Shown here in pieces: positions 16,859 to 23,455 of a DNA stretch of 64,000 bases. The position numbers and the translations under genes are program-made. Source of the stretch: an uncultured Rivibacter sp. (GTDB lineage: Bacteria > Pseudomonadota > Gammaproteobacteria > Burkholderiales > Burkholderiaceae). Every line of letters starts with the position of its first letter. The first letter of the stretch is position 1. The stretch covers positions 1 through 64,000 of the forward strand of contig CAMLLU010000008.1 in assembly GCA_946480925.1 (NCBI GenBank). The letters run 5' to 3'. Below the pieces are notes generated by a model. It searched no databases, was not told the origin of the DNA, and saw nothing but the letters and a program-made list of their open reading frames with translations.

Positions 16859-17258
16859 TTCACCTCCTCCCACACCTAGCCTTATCCTCCAAGCTGCCAA
16901 GGTTGTCCATCGAGCGTCTTACGGATCCCTGGAACCCGATTTGCTTGGCCAAAGAAGCCATCCCGGGTTCCTGCTTGAGACCGGAAAGGGAGAGCTATGC
17001 CGGCTCCAACAGAGGCCAACGACCGCTTCGAGGCCGATGACGCCGCCGTTTGCACCAGACATGGCCACTTATCTCCCCGTCCAGCTCGGACCGGGCATGC
17101 GAGCCGCCGATGCTCAAGCACCGTCAACGACGGCGATGTAGCCAATGCCGTGGGTTCAGCGTTGGGCCGCACCCGCTGCAATGCTGCAGTTCACTCGCCA
17201 GATTGAAGCGCCAGCCCTGGGCAGCGCGCCACATCACGAAGTACCCTCGGCCACTCGC
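16859..17258. other. 400-bp gene-free stretch upstream of the TIGR04141-like cassette
   Basis: The minus-strand frames here carry no recognisable protein. The part nearest 16859 must hold the cassette promoter. The opposite end abuts the 3' end of the DUF72 gene. Composition changes back to the GC-rich background within it, so one border of the putative island may lie here. I found no clear flanking direct repeat, integrase or tRNA. Confidence 0.5.
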
Positions 17259-18098
17259 TCATCCCCCAGCCGGCTGCCACCCCAACCGTTCCAGCAGCGC
17301 CATCGCTGCCGCCGGCGCCCGTTCCTTCGCGCCGCTGATCATGAAGACGAATACCTCGCGCGACTTCGCCGTTGCCTTGGCGGGTGGGTCTTCCACGCGG
17401 GGCAGCTCGGCCGGCTCCTCGCCGCCCGCCCAGGCCCTGGCGTGTCTGGCCCAATCATCGAGCGCCTTGGGGCCATAACCCGTGGGCACCTCCGACTTCG
17501 TGCGCATCAGCCGTGCATAGACGAAGTCGCCCGTCACGTCTGAAAACGACGGGTAGTCGTCGGAGTCGGTGAACACCGTGCCGACCTTGTACTTGCGTGC
17601 GAGCTTCAGGTATTGCGGCACCAGGAAGCTGTCGTTGCGCACGTCCATCACGTGGCGCAGCTTCCAGCCGTCCACCTCCTTCGGCAACAGGTTCAGGAAA
17701 CCCTCGAAGTCCTCGGCCTCGAACTTCTTGGTCGGCATGAACTGCCACAACACCGGCCCGAGCTTGTGTTTCAGCTCGGCAATGCCGCTGTCGATGAAGC
17801 GTGCGATCGAGTCGCCCGCATCGGCCAGCACCTTGCGGTTGGTGGCAAAGCGCGAGGCCTTCATCGAAAACACGAAGTCGTCGGGCGTCTCGTCGCGCCA
17901 CTTCGCGAAGCTCTCGCGCTTTTGCGTGCTGTAGTAGGTGCCGTTGATCTCGATCGCGCTGAGCTGGCGGCTCGCGTATTCGAGCTCCCGTTTCTGCGGC
18001 CAGCCCTTGGGGAAGAAGTTGTCGCGCCAGGGCTCGTAGGTCCAGCCGCCCACGCCCACGTGGATGTTCGATGCTTGCGCCTTCTTCGTCGTGGCCAT
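17259..18098 (-). CDS. DUF72 family protein (YecE-like)
   Basis: A 279-residue DUF72 protein, a TIM-barrel-like family of unknown activity. Typical features are the start IHVGVGGWTYEPWRDNF, EINGTYYSTQKRESFAKW, FSMKASRFATN, a central LGPVLWQFMP and the late YARLMRTKSE. The metabolic role is not established. It is read away from the riboswitch-controlled gene, so the two share a divergent ~330-bp interval. The ATG at 18098 gives MATTKKAQ and the family's usual spacing to VGVGGW. Confidence 0.9.
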   Translation of the reverse strand: MATTKKAQASNIHVGVGGWTYEPWRDNFFPKGWPQKRELEYASRQLSAIEINGTYYSTQKRESFAKWRDETPDDFVFSMKASRFATNRKVLADAGDSIARFIDSGIAELKHKLGPVLWQFMPTKKFEAEDFEGFLNLLPKEVDGWKLRHVMDVRNDSFLVPQYLKLARKYKVGTVFTDSDDYPSFSDVTGDFVYARLMRTKSEVPTGYGPKALDDWARHARAWAGGEEPAELPRVEDPPAKATAKSREVFVFMISGAKERAPAAAMALLERLGWQPAGG

Positions 18099-18227
18099 GC
18101 GGGGCTCCCTCGGCTTCGGGTTGCAGGCCGCACATCATGCCAACTTGTTCACGCCCTTGCGTGGCAGGCGGCCGAGCGGCCTATGTCATGAACGTTTCAG
18201 CTGGATACGATCGACACCGTCGATGAC

Positions 18228-18316
18228 AAGGCACACCCGGTGAAAACCGGGGTCGCAAAGCTTCCGGTCTAAAGCGCTTCTTCATGAGGTGCCACGACAG
18301 CGGGGTTGCCGGTGCG
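18228..18316 (+). ncRNA. c-di-GMP-I riboswitch (GEMM-I class)
   Basis: The conserved core of the GEMM-I aptamer is present in order. CCCGGT-GAAA-ACCGGG (18235-18250) is the stem with a GAAA tetraloop that docks on the second helix. GTCGCAAAGC is the invariant GNCGCAAAGC stretch at the ligand pocket. CCGGTCTAAAG follows, then a variable stem and GACAGCGGGGTTGCC, matching the 3' consensus AGC-GGGUU-CC. It is on the plus strand, ~115 nt before the 114-aa gene. A GGTGCG/CGCACC hairpin (from 18311) overlaps its end and could be the switching helix; I see no T-run, so control may be at translation. The boundaries are approximate. The divergent arrangement excludes control of the DUF72 gene. Confidence 0.87.
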
Positions 18317-18431
18317 AAACACGCACCGATTCATCCCGAGGCAGTCACGTGCAGCCAAGTGCTGCGACATGCGCCGAGTCTTCGAGCAATGAACGTCCGC
18401 CAACCGGACTGCCCAGCCAGGAGACCTCGCC

Positions 18432-18776
18432 ATGCTGCCTCTCACCGTTCGCCAGACCCTGCACAACGACGGCCGCTCGATCATCGTGACGGCCATCGAC
18501 CCGGACCAGCGCGAATTCGTCGGCGTGGCACGCCGCCACGGCGAAGGCCGGGACCACGACTTCGTCTTCATGCAGGTGGACCGCGTGACCCTGATGGAAT
18601 ACGACCGCGGCCTGGTGGACTTGCGCACGCTGATGGACGAGCGCTGCTCCGGCATGGTGGTCGAAGCCACGGGCTATGGTGACCTCGACGAGGTGATGAC
18701 CGGTGCCGTGGTGCACTCGGCCTTCGGTGAACTGCCGATGCCGGGGCCGGTGGTCTCGTGTGATCTGGAGTTGTGA
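18432..18776 (+). CDS. Unknown 114-residue protein, probably controlled by the c-di-GMP riboswitch
   Basis: I do not recognise a family. The protein is small, acidic and soluble-looking, with no signal peptide or membrane segment: MLPLTVRQTLHNDG, REFVGVARRHGEGR, DRVTLMEYDRGLVDL, and a hydrophobic C-terminal EVMTGAVVHSAFGELPMPG. The ATG has an AGGAGA ribosome site 8 bp upstream. The preceding ~115 nt follow a c-di-GMP-I riboswitch, so its expression probably responds to cyclic di-GMP, linking it to the motility/surface-attachment switch. It ends just before a dispersed repeat and converges with cysB. Being monocistronic under such a switch makes it a good candidate for a new c-di-GMP output. 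Confidence 0.75.
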   Translation: MLPLTVRQTLHNDGRSIIVTAIDPDQREFVGVARRHGEGRDHDFVFMQVDRVTLMEYDRGLVDLRTLMDERCSGMVVEATGYGDLDEVMTGAVVHSAFGELPMPGPVVSCDLEL

Positions 18777-18823
18777 GCCTCGCTTCAAGGCTCGGCCCAC
18801 GACAACCACGCCAGTCAAGCTGA

Positions 18824-18902
18824 CGCCGAGGATCCGGCTTTGCCGGTTCGCCAGCGTCGCTCCCTTGAGGGGGGCGCGACGTCAGGCGCTACGGGGGTGG
18901 TC
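18824..18902. repeat. Dispersed intergenic repeat, copy B (inverted relative to copy A)
   Basis: The reverse complement of this segment matches 11843-11922, including CACCCCCGTA, CCCCTCAAGG and CCGGCAAAGCCGGATCC. It lies between the converging 114-aa gene and cysB, where its hairpins could act as a terminator for both. Confidence 0.83.
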
Positions 18903-19846
18903 TAGATCTCGAACAGCGCACCCGGCTCCTGGTTGAGCGCCTTCTCGACCACCGTTCGCGTCAGCGGTGACGCGAACGTCTCGATGAAGTCGAAGACGTA
19001 GCCGCGCAGCCAGGTGCCGCGCCGCAGGGCCAGCCGCGTCATGTTCACCGCGAACAGGTGGCGTGCGTCGATGGCGCGCAGGTGCTGGTCGCGTTCCTCG
19101 TCGTAGGCGATCGAGGCCACGATGCCCACGCCCAGCCCCAGCTCCACGTAGGTCTTGATCACGTCGGCATCCATCGCCGTCAGCACGAACTGCGGAGAGA
19201 GGCCGTGCTTGCGGAAGGCCTCGTCGATGTGCGTGCGGCCGGTGTAGCCCGCGTCGTAGGTGATGAGCGGGTAGTGCGCCAGGCGTTCGACCGACAGCGG
19301 CCCGCCGCCCAGCAGCTCGTGCCCCGGCGGCACCACCACCGAGTGCGTCCAGCGGTAGCACGGCAGCGCCACCAGCGTGTCGTACTGCGTGAGCGCCTCG
19401 GTCGCGATGCCGAGGTCGGCCTCGCCTTCGATGAGCATCTGCGCTACCTGGCGCGGCGAGCCCTGGTGCAGGTTGAGCTGCACCTTCGGATGCCGCGCGC
19501 GGAAGTCGCGCACCGCGGTGGGCAGCGCATAGCGCGCCTGCGAGTGCGTGGCGGCGATGGTGAGCTGCCCGTGGTCTTGCCGGTTGAAGTCTTCACCGGC
19601 GCGTCGCAGGTTCTCGGCCTCCAGCAGCATGCGCTCGACGATGGGCAGCACCACCTCGCCCGGCGGCGTGAGCCCCGTGAGCCGCTTGCCGGCGCGCACG
19701 AAGATGTCCACGCCCAGTTCTTCTTCGAGCTCGCGGATCTGCCGGCTCACGCCGGGCTGCGAGGTGTGCAGTGCATTGGCCACCTCTGTGAGGTTGAAGC
19801 CGCGGCGCACCGCTTCGCGCACGGAGCGCAGTTGCTGGAAGTTCAT
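18902..19846 (-). CDS. cysB: LysR-type regulator of sulfur assimilation (CysB/Cbl type)
   Basis: A 314-residue LysR-family regulator of the CysB/Cbl subgroup: MNFQQLRSVREAVRRGFN, a winged HTH (VANALHTSQPGVSRQIRELE), and an effector domain with IAATHSQARYALP and a typical TYDAGYTGRTHID ligand stretch. CysB activates sulfate-uptake and cysteine-biosynthesis genes when N-acetylserine is present. It lies 5 kb from cysA; the cassette at 14022-16858 and several other genes separate them. A perfect inverted repeat lies about 90 bp upstream of the start and may be its autoregulatory site. Confidence 0.93.
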   Translation of the reverse strand: MNFQQLRSVREAVRRGFNLTEVANALHTSQPGVSRQIRELEEELGVDIFVRAGKRLTGLTPPGEVVLPIVERMLLEAENLRRAGEDFNRQDHGQLTIAATHSQARYALPTAVRDFRARHPKVQLNLHQGSPRQVAQMLIEGEADLGIATEALTQYDTLVALPCYRWTHSVVVPPGHELLGGGPLSVERLAHYPLITYDAGYTGRTHIDEAFRKHGLSPQFVLTAMDADVIKTYVELGLGVGIVASIAYDEERDQHLRAIDARHLFAVNMTRLALRRGTWLRGYVFDFIETFASPLTRTVVEKALNQEPGALFEI

Positions 19847-19935
19847 CGCCGGCCCGTGTGCGCTGTCAGGCTCGGCTTGGTGGTGCCGGCCGGCGTGAAG
19901 TCGGCGGGTCGCAAGGAAGCCACAAGCTTTCTCCT

Positions 19936-19956
19936 GATTCGATATGCGATCGAATC
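19936..19956. promoter_or_regulatory. Perfect inverted repeat upstream of cysB (operator candidate)
   Basis: GATTCGAT and ATCGAATC, 8-bp arms, flank a 5-bp ATGCG spacer. The site is about 90 bp upstream of the cysB start in an AT-richer stretch, where a promoter would be expected. Which regulator binds is unknown; CysB itself or a GntR/TetR-type protein are options. Confidence 0.55.
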
Positions 19957-20051
19957 ATTATGGAAAGCCGGCTTTATGCGTTGAACGACAGAATGCTTCT
20001 AACCTTAAGCGGCGGCCGCATAAACGTCGAAGCGGCAGGCTGCCGGTCCCT

Positions 20052-20984
20052 TCACGCCGAAGCGTCGGGGCGTGGCCTGGCCAGCGCTTCGAGATCGCCA
20101 TAGGTCGTGCAGGCGCCCCCGCACAGGACCACCAGCACATGGGCCGCGGTTCGCAGTGCAGGCACCTGGCGCGCCACGGCCGCGGCGACGGCAGCTCCGC
20201 AGGCGGGCTCGACGATGAGGCGGTGTTCGCGCGCGACGTCGAGGCAGGCCTGCACTGCTTCGTCATCGGTCACGGTGGTGGCGATCACCTCGTGCTGCTT
20301 CGTCCATTCGAAGGCGCGCTCGCTCACCCGGCGTGCGCCCAGCGACGTGGCGACGCTCGTGATGGCGTCCAGCGTCACCGGTTCGCCGGCTGCCACCGCG
20401 GCGTTGAGCGAGTGCGCTCCCACGGTTTCCACCGCCACCAGCGGCACGTCCTGCCAGCCCACGGCATGCATGCCCTGCAGCGCGCCGCACATCAAGCCGC
20501 CCCCGCCCACCGACAGCACCACCGCGTCCGGCTTGGGGCCCTGCGATGCGGCTTCGGCCACCAGGGAAGCATGACCTTCCCACAGAAGCGGATCGTCGAA
20601 CGGATGGATGAACGCGTCCGTGGGCTGCCGCAGCGACATGAGGTGCTCGTTGGCTTCCATCCAGCTCTTGCCATGCACCACCACCTCCGCGCCCTGGCGG
20701 CGGATCAGCGTCTTGGGCCACTCGCGCGTGGACTCCGGCACCACCACCAGCACGGGCAGGCCGAGCCGTCGTCCTGCATACGCGACCGCGAGCCCTGCAT
20801 TGCCGCCCGACGACGACAGGAGCCGACGCGCCCCGCGCGCCGCGTGCACTTCGCATGCGTGCCCTACCCCGCGCAGCTTGAACGAGCCGCTGGGCTGCAA
20901 CGCTTCGAGCTTCAGCCAGATGCCTTGTTGCGGGGTGCTGAAGGCATCGGACTGGACAAGAGGGGTGTGGAGATGAATCGGCAT
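20052..20984 (-). CDS. PLP-dependent serine/threonine dehydratase-like enzyme
   Basis: A 310-residue fold-type II pyridoxal-phosphate enzyme. The Lys that binds the cofactor is in PSGSFKLRG, the substrate loop is SSSGGNAGLAVAYA, and the phosphate-binding Gly-rich loop is SVGGGGLMCG. A Cys in VVLCGGA sits in the place typical of serine dehydratases (SDS/SDH-like). It probably deaminates L-serine or L-threonine to a keto acid. It ends ~205 bp from cysB on the same strand, but the intervening operator suggests separate transcription. The start at 20984 gives the family's expected MPIHLHTPLV. Confidence 0.85.
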   Translation of the reverse strand: MPIHLHTPLVQSDAFSTPQQGIWLKLEALQPSGSFKLRGVGHACEVHAARGARRLLSSSGGNAGLAVAYAGRRLGLPVLVVVPESTREWPKTLIRRQGAEVVVHGKSWMEANEHLMSLRQPTDAFIHPFDDPLLWEGHASLVAEAASQGPKPDAVVLSVGGGGLMCGALQGMHAVGWQDVPLVAVETVGAHSLNAAVAAGEPVTLDAITSVATSLGARRVSERAFEWTKQHEVIATTVTDDEAVQACLDVAREHRLIVEPACGAAVAAAVARQVPALRTAAHVLVVLCGGACTTYGDLEALARPRPDASA

Positions 20985-21085
20985 GGCGCAAGCGAATGGT
21001 GCGAATGTGCGGATGGGCTGAACGTGCTCGTCAACCGGCGATCAATTGCGCGCCACGGTATCACCACATCGCGCCGCCGGCACGT

Positions 21086-21712
21086 TCAGGCCGCGCCGTT
21101 GCGTCGGCCCAGGGCGAAACGTTCACGGGCGTGATCGACCTTCGCCGCGATCACGCACTCGGTGACATGGTCGTTGACCAGACCCATCGCCTGCATGAAC
21201 GCGTAGACCGTGGTGGGCCCCACGAACTTCCAGCCGCGGCGCTTGAGATCCTTCGACAGCGCGATCGACTCCGGTGAGGTCGATCGCGATTGGCGTGCGG
21301 CTGCGTCGAGCGGTTCGGCTTCGTACTGCCACAGGTAGGCCGCCAACGAACCGTGTTCCTGCACCAGCTCGACGGCGCGTTGTGCGTTGTTGATGACCGC
21401 CTCGATCTTGCCTCGGTGGCGGACGATGCCTTCGTCCTGCAGCAGCCGGTTCACCTGCTGCGGCCCGTACAGCGCGACCTTTCGGAAATCGAAGCCGTCG
21501 AAGGCGCGCCGGAAGTTCTCTCTCTTGGCCAGGATGGTGCGCCAGCTCAACCCCGACTGAAAACCTTCCAACGAGATCTTCTCGAACAGGCGGGTGTCGT
21601 CGGCCACGGGATAGCCCCATTCGCGGTCGTGATACGCCTCGAACTCGGGGGCTGCAGCACACCAGCGGCAACGGGGCTTGCCGTCCGAGCCTGGAATGGT
21701 CGATGAGGTCAT
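21086..21712 (-). CDS. tag: DNA-3-methyladenine glycosylase I
   Basis: A 208-residue DNA repair glycosylase of the TagI family, which removes 3-methyladenine. Hallmarks are PRCRWC at the N-terminus (C15), AYHDREWG (H28), FEKISLEGFQSGLSW, a KRGWKFVGPTTVYAFMQ region (cited in part) and NDHVTEC; the Cys/His pairs at the two ends bind the structural zinc. The ATG at 21712 lies inside the stop of a 41-codon open frame with a good ribosome site (ATGA overlap), so tag may be translationally coupled to it. The frame could be extended upstream but without family similarity. Confidence 0.93.
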   Translation of the reverse strand: MTSSTIPGSDGKPRCRWCAAAPEFEAYHDREWGYPVADDTRLFEKISLEGFQSGLSWRTILAKRENFRRAFDGFDFRKVALYGPQQVNRLLQDEGIVRHRGKIEAVINNAQRAVELVQEHGSLAAYLWQYEAEPLDAAARQSRSTSPESIALSKDLKRRGWKFVGPTTVYAFMQAMGLVNDHVTECVIAAKVDHARERFALGRRNGAA

Positions 21713-21834
21713 GCAGCCTCGCTCTCGAAGCTGCCTTCGTCGACGCCGCACTGGATCCTGTCGTCGTGAGCATCCATCCATTGGTGGGCTTGGCCGCGAT
21801 GGGGCGAGGACTTCAGGAATATGAGGTGGAGCAT
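21709..21834 (-). CDS. Small 41-residue open frame coupled to tag
   Basis: A 41-codon frame starting at an ATG (21834) preceded by AAGGAACTCC, a good ribosome site, and ending with a TGA that overlaps the tag ATG. The product begins MLHLIFLKSSPHRGQ and ends DEGSFESEAA, with His, Trp and acidic residues and no membrane segment. I recognise no family. It may be a leader peptide that couples translation to tag, or a real small protein. Evidence is the ribosome site and overlap only. Confidence 0.45.
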   Translation of the reverse strand: MLHLIFLKSSPHRGQAHQWMDAHDDRIQCGVDEGSFESEAA

Positions 21835-22040
21835 GGAGTTCCTTTCGAGGCAGGTCGATTTCAGGTCGCCTTGCGCGACCGCGGCTTGGGTGCAGCCCGG
21901 TTCAGCAGCGCGCGCATTCCCATTCTGAAAGGCCCCACGCTCCGCGGCACCGCTGCCTCAATGGACTTTTACGTTTGCTTGAGCACTACGCCTCGGCCTT
22001 GCCATGACTTCGGCATGTGGATCGTCCAGAATGCCGCGCC

Positions 22041-22511
22041 ATGCCTAAACCCAAGAAAGCTGCTTCACCCCTCGCCCACGTTGAAGTCCGCTCCAGCGGC
22101 ATCCATGGACATGGTGTCTTTGCGGTACACGACCTGCCGCCCGGTGTGCTGGTGGGCGTGTACGCCGGAAGGCGTTATGCCGCCCATGAGGTGGACGCCG
22201 TGGGCAACGATGGCGGCCCGACATACCTGTTCGGCCTGTCCGACGGCACGGTGATCGACGGCGCCGAAGGCGGCAACGCAACGCGCTACCTCAACCATGC
22301 CTGCGAGCCGAACTGCGAAGCGGTCGAAGACTATGCAGAGAACGGCGACCTCGTCGTGACCATCTACACGCTGCGTGCGGTGCCCGCGGGGCAGGAGCTG
22401 TTTCTCGACTACGCGCTCGACATCGACCGGCAGGACGATCCGTCCGAATACCCGTGTTCCTGCGGACTGGCGAGTTGCCGCGGCACGCTGGCGGCACCGA
22501 ACGAGCGCTGA
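22041..22511 (+). CDS. SET-domain protein (putative lysine methyltransferase)
   Basis: A 156-residue stand-alone SET domain. The N-terminal G-x-G motif is SSGIHGHGVFA, the substrate/SAM knot is RYLNHACEPNCEA, the catalytic Tyr lies in LFLDYALD, and a post-SET-like Cys cluster YPCSCGLASCRG follows, which could bind zinc with the Cys of EPNC. SET domains transfer methyl groups from SAM to lysine. Bacterial members exist but their targets are mostly unknown; ribosomal, DNA-binding or host proteins are possible. The ATG at 22041 is favoured by MPKPKKAASPL, a basic tail. Confidence 0.85.
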   Translation: MPKPKKAASPLAHVEVRSSGIHGHGVFAVHDLPPGVLVGVYAGRRYAAHEVDAVGNDGGPTYLFGLSDGTVIDGAEGGNATRYLNHACEPNCEAVEDYAENGDLVVTIYTLRAVPAGQELFLDYALDIDRQDDPSEYPCSCGLASCRGTLAAPNER

Positions 22512-22732
22512 AGAAAAGAAGCCTCGACCTCGTGGTGTGGAGGCCGAGGCCGCAATGCCTCATCGCTGTCATCGATCACGAGAGGCACCTGCTCAGGGAG
22601 GAAAAGCAGGGGGCGCCACCTTGCGGAGAACGCCCGCACCCAATGTAGTCCGGGCGATCACGTCGCGGGTCGCAATGTGGCCCCTCATTCCCGGGGCAGC
22701 ACCACGGCGATGGTGTGAGGCACTTCCTTGTT

Positions 22733-23440
22733 TCAGCGCCCGCCCTGCACTTCGGCCACCATGCGGGCCAGCTCGGCAACGTCCTGCACCAGCAGGGCCT
22801 TGCCGTCCTTGCGCAGCAGCCCGCGCCGTGTGAGCGCGGAGAGCTCACGCGTGATCTGTTCACGGTTGGTGCTCACCTGCGCCGCCAAGTCCACGTGGCG
22901 AGGCGCAGGGTCGAGCCGCGCATGGTTGCCCTGCACGCCGGCATGGCGGGCAAGGCGCAGCAGCTCGGCATGCAGCCGGTTCTGCACGCCCAGCGTGCTG
23001 AGCTCGATGACGCGCTCGGAGAGCTGCCGCACCATCATGACCAGCCGCTCCATCACCCGTCGCGCGGTGACGGGCTCTTCTTCCAGCAGGCGCAGGAAGT
23101 GATCGCGCGCCAGGCCCGCCACGACGCTCGGCTCCAGCGTCACCACGTCGACCGAGCGCGGCTGGCCGTCGATGGCGGCGAGGTCGCCGAAATATTCGCC
23201 GCCGGTCAGGTCGCGGAAGGTGACCTGCCGGCCGTTGGCCGCGTGCATGGTCGCGCGCACGCGTCCGGAGATGACGAAGAAGATGCCGCCGCGGTCTGCG
23301 TCGCGGGCGAGCACGGCCTGGCCGGTGTCGAGCGTGCGCCAGGTGCATACGGTCGCCAGCGTGTCCAGCCGTTCGTCAGGAAGTCCATCGAGCAGTGGAA
23401 CTCTGCGCAGCATCAGGCTCGAACGGGGTGACTCGGGCAT
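22733..23440 (-). CDS. Crp/Fnr family transcriptional regulator
   Basis: A 235-residue regulator with an N-terminal cyclic-nucleotide-binding beta-roll and a C-terminal Crp-type winged HTH (VSTNREQITRELSALTRRG). The phosphate-binding cassette reads GEYFGDLAAIDGQPRSVDVV: Gly-Glu and Arg-Ser are in the positions that hold cAMP/cGMP phosphate in CRP, so nucleotide binding is plausible. The Cys set of Fnr is absent. Its start is only 15 bp from a divergent cyclase gene, an arrangement expected if it responds to the cyclase product. Confidence 0.9.
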   Translation of the reverse strand: MPESPRSSLMLRRVPLLDGLPDERLDTLATVCTWRTLDTGQAVLARDADRGGIFFVISGRVRATMHAANGRQVTFRDLTGGEYFGDLAAIDGQPRSVDVVTLEPSVVAGLARDHFLRLLEEEPVTARRVMERLVMMVRQLSERVIELSTLGVQNRLHAELLRLARHAGVQGNHARLDPAPRHVDLAAQVSTNREQITRELSALTRRGLLRKDGKALLVQDVAELARMVAEVQGGR

Positions 23441-23455
23441 ATCAGAATTCCTTGC

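Noticed and set aside
16882..17181. 99-codon minus-strand open frame in the gap after the DUF72 gene.
   Set aside because: No ribosome site, no recognisable domain, and composition like noncoding DNA; kept only as part of the intergenic note.
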